Shown here piece after piece: positions 43,652 to 53,636 of a stretch of 64,000 nucleotides of DNA; the stretch's first letter is position 1, and each line of letters begins with the position of its first letter. Made by a program: the position numbers and the translations under genes. The stretch lies in contig NZ_BDBN01000020.1 in assembly GCF_001613005.1 (NCBI RefSeq), positions 62,001 to 126,000 of the forward strand, given 5' to 3'. The notes beneath the pieces are model-generated. The model was given only the letters and a program-made list of their open reading frames with translations. It was not told the origin of the DNA and ran no database searches. This stretch comes from Nocardia nova NBRC 15556 (GTDB taxonomy: Bacteria > Actinomycetota > Actinomycetes > Mycobacteriales > Mycobacteriaceae).

Positions 43652-44391
43652 GACGCGAATTTCAACAGCAGCCCGGCGAATTCACGCGGCATGGTGATCA
43701 TGCAGTCGTGCCCGGTCGGCAGGATCTCGAGCCGTTCGGCGGGCAGGTCGGCCGGGGGAAGGGTCCGCGGCATCGCCGCGCGCATCGCCTTGAAGGCCTC
43801 GCCGCCCTCACTGCAGTGGATGTGGGTGACGGGAACGAGTGCCAGGGAGTCCGGATTGCGCAGCGTCAGCGGCTGGTGGAACGTCTTCAGCGACTGGGCC
43901 GTCAGCATCGAGGCCACCCAGCTCAGGTCGGGTTCCTCGGTGACGCCGTTGATTCCGCTGTCACCCATCGGCTCGGTCGGCGGGGGCACGCGCCAGCCGT
44001 CTCCCACGGCGGCGGCCGCGGTGGTGAACGCCTCGACCATCTCCGGCATGATGTCGGCAACGGCTTCGCCGTCTCGTGGCACGAAGGTATCCACGTAGAT
44101 CAGCTCGGCGATGCGGTCCGGGAACCGATCCGCGAGCGCGGTGACGACGATCCCGGCATAGCTGTGGCCCACCAGGATCAACTCCCGCAGATCCTCGGCG
44201 ACGATCAGCTCGGCGAGATCGTCGACGTGGGTGTCGAGTCCCACGTCGGGGGTGAGCTCGTCGGCGCGTTCGCCCATGCCGGCGAGTGAGGGCGCGAAGA
44301 CACGGTGGCCGGCCGCAGTGAGCAGCGGGGTAACCCGCTGCCAGGCCCAGCCGCCGTGAAACGCGCCGTGAACGAGGAGATAGGTCGACAC
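43630..44391 (-). CDS. Alpha/beta hydrolase of the salicylate-esterase/EstC type
   Basis: A 253-residue hydrolase (YLLVHGAFHGGWAWQ; nucleophile elbow GHSYAG; LPTGHDCMI His). It resembles methyl-salicylate/polyneuridine esterases and EstC. It is last in the minus-strand polyketide operon, 25 bp after the monooxygenase, so it may hydrolyse an ester or lactone formed during tailoring or release the chain. Confidence 0.85.
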   Translation of the reverse strand: MSTYLLVHGAFHGGWAWQRVTPLLTAAGHRVFAPSLAGMGERADELTPDVGLDTHVDDLAELIVAEDLRELILVGHSYAGIVVTALADRFPDRIAELIYVDTFVPRDGEAVADIMPEMVEAFTTAAAAVGDGWRVPPPTEPMGDSGINGVTEEPDLSWVASMLTAQSLKTFHQPLTLRNPDSLALVPVTHIHCSEGGEAFKAMRAAMPRTLPPADLPAERLEILPTGHDCMITMPREFAGLLLKFASQPSPAS

Positions 44392-44416
44392 GACAGGTCC
44401 TCCTGGGTGCTCGAAA

Positions 44417-45700
44417 CTAGGTACCGGAAACGATGAGATGGTCGCCGTGGGCCGGCGGGACGTGCTCGGGCCGGATCCCGAGGCCGATCACCCGTGCCAC
44501 CACGTGTGAGAGTCCGGGGAAGCGACGCAGCAGCCGGGCCAGCAGCGGCTTGTCGGTGCTGGGTCCTCCGGCGTTCGGATACAGGTCGGCGAGCAGGCGC
44601 AATTGCGCGAATTGCACCACCTGCATGGGGAATTCGCGGCGGCGCTGCACCGCGCGCAACTGTGCGAGACTCGGCATGCCGCCCGCGGCCAGTGTGGGCG
44701 CCAGCAGCCGCGCGGCGGCGACGGCGTCCTGGACCGCGAGGTTGATACCGACACCGCCCGCCGGCGACATCGCGTGCGCGGCATCACCGATCGCCAGCAG
44801 GCCGGGCCGGCACCAGTGCCGCAGCCGGTCCACCCGCACATCGAGCGGCTTCACATCGTCCCAGTCGCGAATCGCGGCCTCGAGCCCCGGCGCCAGCACC
44901 GGATAGATGGTCGCGAGCTGCGCCCGGAACCTGGGCAGCCCACCGGCCCGGATCGCCTCGAATCCGCCTTTGGGGATCATGTAGGCGACCTGCAGGTAGT
45001 CGCCGCGATCGATGCAGACGATGAAGAAGCCCTTGCCGCTGCGAACCGTCGGCAGGCTCTCGCCCGCGGGTTTGCCCACCCGGAACCACAACACGTCCAT
45101 CGGCGCCCGGCTCGCCGCCACCGCGAGCGCGCCGCTGGTGCGCACCAGCGAATTGCGTCCGTCGGCGGCGATCACGAGGCGGGCCCGGACCTCGAGCGGA
45201 CCGTCCGGGGTGGCGGCGCGCACGCCGGTGACGGTGCCACCGGACTCGCGCAGTTCGGTGACCTCCGCCCGTTGCAGCAGACGGAATCCCGGATACCGGC
45301 GACCGGTTTCGGCTAGGAAGTTCAACACGTCCCACTGCGGCATGAACGCCACGAACGGAAACGGGCCGGGCAGCCGGCGGAAGTCGGCGAACACGACCGG
45401 TCCCATCGCGGTCGCCATCGGCAGCTGCGGTGTCCGCACATGCGGCAGCCGGAGAAACTCCTCGGCGAGCCCGAGCTCGTCCATCACCGTCAGCGTCGAC
45501 GGATGCACCGTGTCACCGCGGAAGTCGCGCAGGAAGTCCGGATGTTTCTCCAGCACGAGAACTTTCGCTCCGGACCGGGCCAGCAGCACACCGGCGACCA
45601 GTCCCGCCGGTCCGCCGCCCACCACACACACATCCACGGTCTCGGCCGTGTCCGTTTCCCGCTCGGCTGTGCCGGCCTCTCGCTCGCTGCGCTCGCTCAT
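44417..45700 (-). CDS. FAD-dependent aromatic monooxygenase
   Basis: A 427-residue group A flavin hydroxylase: Rossmann GGGPAG near the start, the GD-type motif LLAIGDAAHAMSPAGGVGIN binding the FAD pyrophosphate, and DG in VIAADGRNS. These enzymes hydroxylate aromatic polyketides with NAD(P)H. Its ATG overlaps the stop of the MBL-cyclase gene (ATGA). Confidence 0.9.
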   Translation of the reverse strand: MSERSEREAGTAERETDTAETVDVCVVGGGPAGLVAGVLLARSGAKVLVLEKHPDFLRDFRGDTVHPSTLTVMDELGLAEEFLRLPHVRTPQLPMATAMGPVVFADFRRLPGPFPFVAFMPQWDVLNFLAETGRRYPGFRLLQRAEVTELRESGGTVTGVRAATPDGPLEVRARLVIAADGRNSLVRTSGALAVAASRAPMDVLWFRVGKPAGESLPTVRSGKGFFIVCIDRGDYLQVAYMIPKGGFEAIRAGGLPRFRAQLATIYPVLAPGLEAAIRDWDDVKPLDVRVDRLRHWCRPGLLAIGDAAHAMSPAGGVGINLAVQDAVAAARLLAPTLAAGGMPSLAQLRAVQRRREFPMQVVQFAQLRLLADLYPNAGGPSTDKPLLARLLRRFPGLSHVVARVIGLGIRPEHVPPAHGDHLIVSGT

Positions 45701-46629
45701 GCCAGGCACGCCGGTAACCGGCCGTCGTTGTAGCCGACCATCTCGTCGAAGATGGCGAGCACGTCCAGCGGCGCCCCCGGTGCCGCGCCGTCGGCCTCGG
45801 CATACGCGCGATGCAGATTGCCGACCACCCGTTCGGCATCCACCAGATCGGCGAACTCGCCGGGATCGGCCTCGAGGGCGATGCCGAGCGGAGTCAGCCC
45901 CAATGCCCGGCCGTCGAGCGCCAACCTGAGGATCCACTCCAGATACCGGATCGTCTGATCGAAGATCTCCGGTCCGGTGACCGGACCATGGCCCGCCACA
46001 ACGGTTTCCGCGCCCAGCCCGGCCAGCGTCCGGACCGCGGCGAGGGTGCCCTCGACCGAACCGAACAAGCAGAACGGCGCCGCGCCCGACATCACCAGAT
46101 CCCCGGCGAACAGCACCTTCTCCGCGGGCAGCCATGCCACCACGTCGTTGGTGGTGTGCGCCGCCGGACCCGGATGGATCAGCTCGACCCGCCGGTCGCC
46201 GACGTGCAGCGTCAGCCGGTCGGAGAAGGTGACCGAGGGTGGCGTGACTCGCACGTCGCCCCACCGGACCTGCGGCCACAACTGCGTCAGGGCCAGCCCG
46301 GTCTCGATCATCTCGGCGCGGATCCGGTCGTGTCCGATGAGCACCGCGGCGGGTCCGAACAGATGGTTGCCGAAGTTGTGGTCGCCGTGGTGATGGGTGT
46401 TGACCACGGTGCGCGCCGGCCCGCCGGCGACCCGATCCACGTGCTGGATCAGGCCGCGGGTGCGATCCTCGGTGGCGAGCGTGTCGATCACCAGCGCACC
46501 GTCGGGCCCGGCGACCACGCCGGCGTTGCTGACGCACCAGCCCCCGTGGCCGTGGGTGTAGGCGAAGACACCTTCGGCCACCTCCTGCACCACCGGTTCT
46601 GCCAGGCGCGGACTTCCGGTCGCCGTCAT
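45697..46629 (-). CDS. Metallo-beta-lactamase-fold polyketide cyclase (ActIV-like)
   Basis: A 310-residue MBL-fold protein with the zinc motif THHHGDHNFGN and later metal ligands HPGPAAHT, FAGDLVM and AGHGPVTG. In the actinorhodin pathway the MBL-fold ActIV closes the second ring and releases the product from ACP. Position directly after the aromatase in a type II operon supports the same role here. ATGA overlaps lie on both sides. Confidence 0.85.
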   Translation of the reverse strand: MTATGSPRLAEPVVQEVAEGVFAYTHGHGGWCVSNAGVVAGPDGALVIDTLATEDRTRGLIQHVDRVAGGPARTVVNTHHHGDHNFGNHLFGPAAVLIGHDRIRAEMIETGLALTQLWPQVRWGDVRVTPPSVTFSDRLTLHVGDRRVELIHPGPAAHTTNDVVAWLPAEKVLFAGDLVMSGAAPFCLFGSVEGTLAAVRTLAGLGAETVVAGHGPVTGPEIFDQTIRYLEWILRLALDGRALGLTPLGIALEADPGEFADLVDAERVVGNLHRAYAEADGAAPGAPLDVLAIFDEMVGYNDGRLPACLA

Positions 46630-47576
46630 GACGGGGTTTTCGCGGAGTCGGCGCGGCGGGCCGCGATGTATCGCACCGCGCACAGCAGGGTGTTGCGGCT
46701 GTTGGTGCCGAGGGCCTCGCCCAGATAGGCGCGCGCCTCGGCGAGTCCGGTTCCGGGACCGAGGATTTCACGCGCGGCGGCGGGGTTGATCGCCACCGTG
46801 TGGCGAGCGGTGACCACCACGCCGGCGGGATCGTCGGCGAATTCCCAGGCGCCGCTGTGCCCGAACAGCATCGCGGGCGGCAGCTGCTGTTTGTAGTCGA
46901 TGCGTTCGGCCGGGACACAGATCCGGATCGACCGGGTGGTGTGCGGTATACCGCCTTCGGTGACGGTGTCCATCTCCATCAGCTGCACCCCGTCGGCGTC
47001 CTCGGTGAGATCCACCCGGCCGACGTGCGGAACGTGCTCGGGCCAGCGGTCGCTGTGATAGACGAACTCGTAGAGCTCGGCTGCCGTCGCCTCGAGGGTC
47101 ACGCGATCTTCGAAGGTGACGATGATGTCGTCGACCGGATGCCCCAGCTCGGCGATCCGCGCCAGCGCCGCCAGCTCGGCCACGCTGTTGCGGTCGACCG
47201 CGCCGGTGATCTCGTCCGGATCCACACCGTCGGCCACGGTGAAGTGGTGATCGAGGGTGACAGTCGTTGTGCGCGGGCCGGTTTCGTCGAACGTCCACTG
47301 CCCGCCCATGGAGGCGATCGGCGCCCGGCTGCGTTCCTGCTCGAAGGTGATGCGGCGGCCGGCGGGGTCCAGGGTCCGGCGCGAGGTCCAGTCGGTGACC
47401 TGCCCGTTCACCGTCGCCCACAGCCGAAACCGTTCCTCGTCGGCGCCGCGGTGCAGATGCCGCACCAGCACACTGGGTTCGAAGATCACCGGCCAGCGCC
47501 CGACATCGGCGACCAGCCCGTAGACCTCGTCCGCGGGCGCCTCGACGACACGGGTGTGAGTCGTGCGGATGGTCAT
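46626..47576 (-). CDS. Didomain aromatase/cyclase (ActVII-like)
   Basis: A 316-residue protein with two SRPBCC/START-like domains (residues 1-150 and 155-310: TRVVEAPADEVYGLVADVGR and DRVTLEATAAELYEFVYHSD). Didomain ARO/CYCs catalyse first-ring dehydration/aromatisation of C-9-reduced polyketides, matching the ketoreductase encoded here. It overlaps the ACP stop and MBL start by ATGA. Confidence 0.92.
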   Translation of the reverse strand: MTIRTTHTRVVEAPADEVYGLVADVGRWPVIFEPSVLVRHLHRGADEERFRLWATVNGQVTDWTSRRTLDPAGRRITFEQERSRAPIASMGGQWTFDETGPRTTTVTLDHHFTVADGVDPDEITGAVDRNSVAELAALARIAELGHPVDDIIVTFEDRVTLEATAAELYEFVYHSDRWPEHVPHVGRVDLTEDADGVQLMEMDTVTEGGIPHTTRSIRICVPAERIDYKQQLPPAMLFGHSGAWEFADDPAGVVVTARHTVAINPAAAREILGPGTGLAEARAYLGEALGTNSRNTLLCAVRYIAARRADSAKTPS

Positions 47577-47830
47577 GCCACACCCGCCAGCTGCTGGTTG
47601 ACGATGTCGATCAGCTCCTGCGGAGTCTTGACGTCGATGAGCTGTTCCTCGGGAACCGTCACCCCGAACTCGCGCTGGATACGCGAGGCGGTTTCGATCA
47701 GTGCCAGTGAGTCGTAGCCGAGCTCCTCGAACTCGACCTCGGCGATGTCACCGGCGAGTTCGGGGGCGTCCTCGTCGCCGCCGGCGCAGGCCACGAGGAT
47801 TCGGCGCAGGGTGTCGATGGTGATGGTCAT
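47573..47830 (-). CDS. Type II polyketide acyl carrier protein
   Basis: An 85-residue ACP with the phosphopantetheine site LGYDSLALIE (Ser41) and the acidic helix VPEEQLIDVKTPQELIDIVN. It carries the growing poly-beta-keto chain. It lies 52 bp after the chain-length factor, and its stop overlaps the aromatase start. Confidence 0.95.
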   Translation of the reverse strand: MTITIDTLRRILVACAGGDEDAPELAGDIAEVEFEELGYDSLALIETASRIQREFGVTVPEEQLIDVKTPQELIDIVNQQLAGVA

Positions 47831-47882
47831 GATCTGCTCCTGAGTGCATTCGAAGGGATGGTGCGATTGCTGTGCTGCGGGG

Positions 47883-49097
47883 TCAGCGCGGGTGCGCGCG
47901 GACGACCACCGCGGAGTTGAAACCCCACCGGCCGCGCGCGAGCACCAATCCGGCGCCGAGGTCGGCCGAACGCGGTTCGCCGCGGACCAGATCGATCCGG
48001 CATCCGTCGGCGAGTTCGGTGGTGGCCACGGTCGGCGGGATCACCGCGTCGCGCATGGCCAGCAGGCAGGTGACGATGTCGAGGGGGCCCGCGCCGGAGA
48101 ACAGCCGCCCGGTGAGCGGTTTCGTGGCGGTCACCGGGACCCCGCCCGGTCCGAAGACGGCCTCGAGGGCCGCCGCCTCGGCACGGTCGGCGTCGGGGAC
48201 ACCGGCGGCGTCGGCGAAGACGACATCGATGTCGTCGCTGCGCAGTCCGGCATCGGCGAGTGCCAGCTCGATGGCCCGTTGCAGTCCCGGCGGGCGCGGC
48301 GAACCCGGCGGCGGATCGAAAGTCTGCGCGTAGCCGGCGATTTCGCCGTAACAGTCGGGCACGCCCCGGGCCTGGGCCGCCGCGGCATCCTCGAGGACCA
48401 GCATGGCTCCGCCCTCGCCCGGCACGTTGCCCGCCGCCTGCGCGTCGAACGGCAGATAGGCGCGCGCGGGATCGGTTGCGGTACTGACCGTTCCGGCCGC
48501 GATGTGGGAGACCCAGCCCCACGGGTCGAGCGCCGAATCGACGCCGCCGGTGACGACCAGGGGTGTGCCGCGGCGCACGGTGCGCCGGGCGTGGCCGACG
48601 GCGTCCAGGCCGCCGGCCTGATCGGCGACCAGCGCACTGCTCGGTCCCCGCATGCCGTGCCGGATCGAGATCTGGCCGGTGTTCACCGCGTAGAACCAGG
48701 CGAACGACTCGTACACGCTCACGTGCTCGGAGCCGCGCGACCACAGCTTGTTGAATTCGCGGTGGGTGAATTCGAAACCGCCGGAAGCGTTTCCGGTGAC
48801 CACGCCCATGCCGTAGTCGGTGAGTGCGGTGGGGTCGACCTTCGCGTCGTCGAGTGCCCACTGGGCGGCCACCAGTGCCATCCGGGTGGAGACGTCGGTC
48901 TGCGGCAGCAGCCGGCTCGGCAGGTATTTGCCGGCGTCGAACTCGGCCACCTGGCCGGCGAGTGTCGCACCGGACCCGGTGGTGTCGAAGCGGGTCAGCG
49001 GCGCGATCGCCCCGCGGCCCGCCAGCACGGCGTCCCAGAAGTGGTCCAGGCCCAGCCCGTTGGGCGCCACCACGCCCATTCCCGTCACGACGCTCAT
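47883..49097 (-). CDS. Chain-length factor (KS-beta)
   Basis: A 404-residue ketosynthase-fold subunit in which the active-site Cys is replaced by Gln160 ([11 protein letters not shown]), the hallmark of chain-length factors. With KS-alpha it decarboxylates malonyl-ACP and sets chain length. GTG/ATG overlap with KS-alpha (ATGA) implies 1:1 coupled translation. Confidence 0.95.
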   Translation of the reverse strand: MSVVTGMGVVAPNGLGLDHFWDAVLAGRGAIAPLTRFDTTGSGATLAGQVAEFDAGKYLPSRLLPQTDVSTRMALVAAQWALDDAKVDPTALTDYGMGVVTGNASGGFEFTHREFNKLWSRGSEHVSVYESFAWFYAVNTGQISIRHGMRGPSSALVADQAGGLDAVGHARRTVRRGTPLVVTGGVDSALDPWGWVSHIAAGTVSTATDPARAYLPFDAQAAGNVPGEGGAMLVLEDAAAAQARGVPDCYGEIAGYAQTFDPPPGSPRPPGLQRAIELALADAGLRSDDIDVVFADAAGVPDADRAEAAALEAVFGPGGVPVTATKPLTGRLFSGAGPLDIVTCLLAMRDAVIPPTVATTELADGCRIDLVRGEPRSADLGAGLVLARGRWGFNSAVVVRAHPR

Positions 49098-50362
49098 GCC
49101 GGCACCCCCTGCGGGCGGCGCAGCACCATCGCGCTCTGGAAGCCGCCGAAACCGCTGCCGACGCTGAGTACCGTGTCGATGCGGTGGTCGCGGGCGGTGA
49201 GCGGGACGTAGTCGAGATCGCATTCCGGATCCGGCTCGTGCAGATTGGCCGTCGGTGGCACCACCTGGTGCTGCAGCGCGAGCAGGCAGGCCGCGATCTC
49301 CACCGAGCCGATCGCGCCCAGCGAATGCCCCACCATCGATTTGATCGAACTCATGGGCGTGCGGTAGGCGTGCTCGCCGAGACTGCGCTTCACCGCGGCG
49401 GTTTCGTGGCGATCGTTCTGGCGGGTGCCCGAGCCGTGCGCGTTGACGTAGTCGACGGCGGTGGGATCGACCCGCGATTCGTCGAGGGCCACCCGGATCG
49501 CCTCGGCCATCTCGCGGCCGTCGGCCTTGAGGCCGGTCATGTGGTAGGCGTTGCAGCGCGTCGCGTAGCCGGTGATCTCGGCGTAGATGTGCGCGCCGCG
49601 GCGGCGGGCGCTGTCGTACTCCTCGAGCACGAACATCGCCGCGCCTTCGGCGAGAACGAAACCGTTGCGGGAGTTGTCGAACGGGCGCGAGGCGTGCTCG
49701 GCATCGTCGTTGCGCGGCGTGGTCGCCTTGATCGCGTCGAAGCAGGCCACCACGATCGGTGTGATAGGGGTATCGGCGGCGCCGGCCAGCACCACGTCGG
49801 CGGAGCCTTCACGGATCAACTGCACCGCGTGCCCGACCGAGTCGAGCCCGGAGGTGCACCCGTTGGACACCATGGCGACCGGCCCCTCGGCGCCCACACT
49901 CCACGCCACCTCGGCCGGCATCACACTCGGCACCATGTAGTCGAACATGTAGGGCGAGACGTGCTTCTCGTCGACCACCCAGTTGCGGCCGGAGTCCGAC
50001 AGCACCAGATATTCCTGTTCCAGGCTCGTCGCGGCGGCCACGGCACTGCCGAGGCTGACGCCGACGCGCTGCGGATCGAGCGCATCCACGGTGAGGCCGC
50101 TGTCGGCGACCGCTTCCCGGGCACACACCACCGCGAACTGCGCGGCGCGGTCCATGCGGCGAATCTCCCTGGGTGACAGCCCTTCCCGGGCCGCGTCGAA
50201 ATCGGCTTCGCCGGCCACCTGCGACCGGTAGGGCGAGGCGTCGAAGAAGCTGATCCGGCGGGTGGCGGTGCGCCCCTCCGAGAGCAATTTCCAGAATTCG
50301 TCCTTGCCGTTACCGCCGGGCGCACGAACTCCGAGCCCGGTCACGACGACACGACGGTTCAT
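49094..50362 (-). CDS. Type II polyketide ketosynthase (KS-alpha)
   Basis: A 422-residue condensing enzyme with Cys169 in [11 protein letters not shown], His309 in NAHGSGT and His346 in VGHSLGA. It performs iterative Claisen condensations with malonyl-ACP. It is the first gene of the minus-strand operon KS-alpha, KS-beta, ACP, ARO/CYC, MBL cyclase, monooxygenase, hydrolase. Confidence 0.96.
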   Translation of the reverse strand: MNRRVVVTGLGVRAPGGNGKDEFWKLLSEGRTATRRISFFDASPYRSQVAGEADFDAAREGLSPREIRRMDRAAQFAVVCAREAVADSGLTVDALDPQRVGVSLGSAVAAATSLEQEYLVLSDSGRNWVVDEKHVSPYMFDYMVPSVMPAEVAWSVGAEGPVAMVSNGCTSGLDSVGHAVQLIREGSADVVLAGAADTPITPIVVACFDAIKATTPRNDDAEHASRPFDNSRNGFVLAEGAAMFVLEEYDSARRRGAHIYAEITGYATRCNAYHMTGLKADGREMAEAIRVALDESRVDPTAVDYVNAHGSGTRQNDRHETAAVKRSLGEHAYRTPMSSIKSMVGHSLGAIGSVEIAACLLALQHQVVPPTANLHEPDPECDLDYVPLTARDHRIDTVLSVGSGFGGFQSAMVLRRPQGVPA

Positions 50363-50471
50363 AACGAACCTCCGAATGCATTGGCGTACACAGCTGTTGT
50401 CCCTTCTCGCCGAAGAGTCCCGAAAGTCCCCGAGATCACGATCAGGGTGAAGCGGGCCGCTCTAGCCCCGC

Positions 50472-50502
50472 TCGAGCAGCGCTATCGAGCTGTCCTCGAG
50501 GG
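50472..50502. promoter_or_regulatory. Three TCGAG repeats (candidate SARP site) between KS-alpha and accDA
   Basis: TCGAGCA (50472), TCGAGCT (50485) and TCGAGGG (50496) repeat at 13 and 11 bp in the divergent promoter region. Two lie within palindromic CTCGAG, so the site could serve both directions. Confidence 0.6.
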
Positions 50503-50575
50503 CGCCGCGCGAACCTGGGCACACCGGACGCTGCGGTCCGGCTGACCGTGGCCGATCGAGCACAGGAGACACCCC

Positions 50576-52252
50576 GTGAAGACGCCGCCAAGCTCCCACA
50601 CCGCGGACTGGGTACTGTGCCCGGGCTGCCGGATTCCGCTGTATCGCAAGCGTTTCGAGCGAGACCTGGGCGTGTGCGGCGAATGTGGCCGGCACACCAC
50701 CCTGTCCGCCGAGCAGCGATTGCGCCAGCTGGCCGACGAGGGCCGGTTCGAGCCGCTGCCCATCGCCGGCACCGAGGACGACCCGCTGAACTTCCACGAC
50801 GTCGTGCCGTATGCCGATCGGCTGGCCGGCGCGCGGGCGCGCACTGGACTACGCGACGCGGTCGTGTGCGCGACCGCCCGCATCGAGGGCTCCGCGGTCG
50901 TGATCGTCGCCATGGACTTCCGCTTCCTCGGCGGCAGCCTGGGCACCGCGGTGGGGGAGATGATCACGGTGGCGGCGGAATACGCCCTGACCGAACGCAT
51001 TCCGCTGCTGCTGGTCACCGCCTCCGGCGGCGCCCGCATGCAGGAGGGGCCGCTGTCGCTGATGCAGATGGCCAAGACCAGCGCGGCGCTCGAGCAGCTC
51101 GATCGCGCGGGCATCCTCACCGTCAGCCTGATCACCGATCCGACCTACGGCGGTGTCGCCGCCTCGTTCGCGACGCTGACCGACGTGCTGATCGCCGAAC
51201 CCGGCGCCCGGCTGGGCTTCGCCGGTCGCCGGGTCATCGAGCAGACGATCCGCCAGGAACTGCCGCCGCAGTTCCAGACCGCGGAATTCCTGCTCGAGCA
51301 CGGCCTCATCGACATGATCGTGCCGCGGTCGGGCCTGCGCGCGACGCTGGGTTCGCTGCTGCGCATCGCGGGCCCGGTCGATCCCACCGGCGAACCGGGT
51401 GCGGCGGCCGGCATCGTCACCGATCCGCAGTCGCTGCCCGAGACCCAGGCGTGGGAGCAGGTCCACCGCGCGCGGCAGATCACCCGGCCGACGGCGCTGG
51501 ACTATGTGGCGCTCGCGTTCGACGGATTCCTCGAACTGCGTGGTGACCGCATCGGCGCCGACTGTCCGGCGGTCGTCGGCGGACCGGCCTGGCTCGGCGA
51601 CCAGCCGGTGATGGTGATCGGCCAGCAGAAGGGTCACGATCCCAAGGAGCTCATGGCCCGCAACTTCGGCATGCCGACGCCGCCGGGATATCGCAAGGCC
51701 GCCCGGCTCATGCGCCTGGCGGAAAAGCTCGGCCTGCCGGTCGTCACGCTCATCGACACGCCCGGCGCCTACCCGGGCGCGACCGCCGAGGAACAGGGCC
51801 AGGCCGTCGCCATCGCCGAGAACATCCGCCTGATGTCGGCCCTGCGCGTTCCGGTGATCAGTGTCGTGATCGGCGAGGGCGGCAGCGGCGGTGCGCTGGC
51901 GCTCGCGGTCGCCAACCGCGTGTTGATGCTGGCCGACTCGGTCTACTCGGTGATCAGCCCCGAAGGGTGTGCGGCCATCGTGTGGAACGACCCGAGCGCC
52001 TCGGCCGAAGCCGCTGCGGCACTGCACATCACGGCCCGCGACCTGTTGCGGCTGGGCATCGTCGACGGTGTACTGCCCGAGCTCGGCCACGACGATGCCC
52101 TGGCGCCGCACGCGGCGGCCGAGCGGCTGCACCGCGCCCTGGCCGAAACGCTGCAAGCCTTGATCGGGCGCAGCGGTGAGGAGCTGGCGGCGCAGCGGCG
52201 GGCCAGATTCCGTCGCTTCGGACTCCCCGTCGCCGCCCGCACGGCGGCGTGA
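50576..52252 (+). CDS. Acetyl-CoA carboxylase carboxyltransferase, AccD-AccA fusion
   Basis: A 558-residue fusion. The N-terminal beta-type part has a four-Cys zinc ribbon (CPGC...CGEC, residues 15-37) and crotonase-fold glycine motifs ([14 protein letters not shown]). The alpha-type part begins at about residue 300 ([37 protein letters not shown]). It transfers CO2 from carboxybiotin to acetyl-CoA. GTG start with AGGAGA. It is coupled to accC. A dedicated carboxylase inside the cluster secures extender supply. Confidence 0.93.
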   Translation: MKTPPSSHTADWVLCPGCRIPLYRKRFERDLGVCGECGRHTTLSAEQRLRQLADEGRFEPLPIAGTEDDPLNFHDVVPYADRLAGARARTGLRDAVVCATARIEGSAVVIVAMDFRFLGGSLGTAVGEMITVAAEYALTERIPLLLVTASGGARMQEGPLSLMQMAKTSAALEQLDRAGILTVSLITDPTYGGVAASFATLTDVLIAEPGARLGFAGRRVIEQTIRQELPPQFQTAEFLLEHGLIDMIVPRSGLRATLGSLLRIAGPVDPTGEPGAAAGIVTDPQSLPETQAWEQVHRARQITRPTALDYVALAFDGFLELRGDRIGADCPAVVGGPAWLGDQPVMVIGQQKGHDPKELMARNFGMPTPPGYRKAARLMRLAEKLGLPVVTLIDTPGAYPGATAEEQGQAVAIAENIRLMSALRVPVISVVIGEGGSGGALALAVANRVLMLADSVYSVISPEGCAAIVWNDPSASAEAAAALHITARDLLRLGIVDGVLPELGHDDALAPHAAAERLHRALAETLQALIGRSGEELAAQRRARFRRFGLPVAARTAA

Positions 52253-52266
52253 GAGAGGCGGCGCGA

Positions 52267-53625
52267 ATGTTCGACAAGATTCTGATCGCCAACCGCGGCG
52301 AGATCGCGTTGCGGGTGGCCCGCACCTGCCGGGAAATGGGCGTGCGCACGGTGGCGGTCTATTCGGCGGCCGACCACGATTCGGCGGTCGTGGATTTCGC
52401 CGACGAGGCCGTGCGGATCGGTCCGGCCGCGGCGAAACGCAGTTATCTCGACGCGGCCGCCATTCTGACGGCAGCTGAGATCACCGGCGCCGACGCCATC
52501 CACCCGGGCTACGGATTCCTTTCGGAATCACCCGATTTCGCCGATGCCTGCCGGGCCGCCGGGGTCACCCTCATCGGACCGCCCGCGGATGTCATGGCCG
52601 AGCTGGGCGACAAACAGTCGGCACGCACGCTGATGGCCAAGGCCGGGTTGCCGCTGCTGCCGGGCAGTCTCGACGCTCTCGAATTCGACGAGGCGCAGGC
52701 TCTCGCCGACCGGATCGGGTATCCGGTGATCATCAAGGCCGTCGCGGGCGGCGGCGGGCGCGGGATGGCGGTGGTGCACGACGGCGCCGATTTCGCCCGC
52801 GCCTACCGGGACACCCGGGCCACGGCCCGCATGCTCTTCGGCGACAGCCGGGTGTATGTCGAGCGGTATCTCGACCACGCCCGGCATGTGGAGGTGCAGG
52901 TGCTGTGTGACACCTTCGGAGCGGGTGTCCATCTCGGCGAGCGGGATTGCTCGGTGCAGCGCAGGCACCAGAAGCTGGTGGAGGAGTCACCGGCGCCGCG
53001 GCTGCCGGAGGGGCTGGCCGCGCGGATCGGCCGATCCGCGGTCGACGGGGTGCTCGCCGCCGGATACACCGGAGCCGGCACCGTCGAATTCCTGCTCGAC
53101 TCGGCCGGCAACTATTACTTCATGGAGGTGAATTGCCGCATTCAGGTCGAACATCCGGTCACCGAAATGGTCACCGGTATCGATCTGGTCGCCGAGCAGA
53201 TCAGGATCGCCGCCGGCGAACCGCTGGCATGGACGCAGGATCGCATTCAGCCGAAGGGGGCCGCGATCGAATGCCGGATCAATGCCGAGAATCCGGCGGC
53301 CGGATTCGCGCCGACACCCGCCACGATTTCCGAATTCACCGCGCCCGGCGGTCCGTTCACCCGAGTCGACACACATATCCGGGCGGGTTATTCGGTGCCG
53401 CCGAACTATGATTCGCTGCTCGCGAAAGTCATCGTGTGGGCGCCCGATCGCGATGCCGCGATAGCGCGGATGAACCGGGCGCTGACGGAATTCCGGGTCG
53501 AGGGCGAACGATTGTGCACCACTCGAGAATTTCTGCTGGACGTCCTCGATCATTCGAAATTCCGAGCCGGTACCCATACCACCGCCCTGGTGGAAGAAAT
53601 GTTCGAGGGTACCGCCCCGGAATGA
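52267..53625 (+). CDS. accC: Biotin carboxylase (AccC)
   Basis: A 452-residue ATP-grasp enzyme: MFDKILIANRGEIALRV at the start, the glycine-rich KAVAGGGGRGM, MEVNCRIQVEHPVTE and the terminal domain. It carboxylates the biotin on AccB. GTG 52249 overlaps the accDA stop, but ATG 52267 begins the conserved sequence and has GAGAGG upstream. It is convergent with the SARP gene (11-bp gap). Confidence 0.94.
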   Translation: MFDKILIANRGEIALRVARTCREMGVRTVAVYSAADHDSAVVDFADEAVRIGPAAAKRSYLDAAAILTAAEITGADAIHPGYGFLSESPDFADACRAAGVTLIGPPADVMAELGDKQSARTLMAKAGLPLLPGSLDALEFDEAQALADRIGYPVIIKAVAGGGGRGMAVVHDGADFARAYRDTRATARMLFGDSRVYVERYLDHARHVEVQVLCDTFGAGVHLGERDCSVQRRHQKLVEESPAPRLPEGLAARIGRSAVDGVLAAGYTGAGTVEFLLDSAGNYYFMEVNCRIQVEHPVTEMVTGIDLVAEQIRIAAGEPLAWTQDRIQPKGAAIECRINAENPAAGFAPTPATISEFTAPGGPFTRVDTHIRAGYSVPPNYDSLLAKVIVWAPDRDAAIARMNRALTEFRVEGERLCTTREFLLDVLDHSKFRAGTHTTALVEEMFEGTAPE

Positions 53626-53636
53626 GGCCGGCCGGA

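Noticed and set aside
47844..49211. 455-codon ORF opposite the chain-length factor
   Set aside because: The opposite strand encodes an unmistakable KS-beta with coupled starts.
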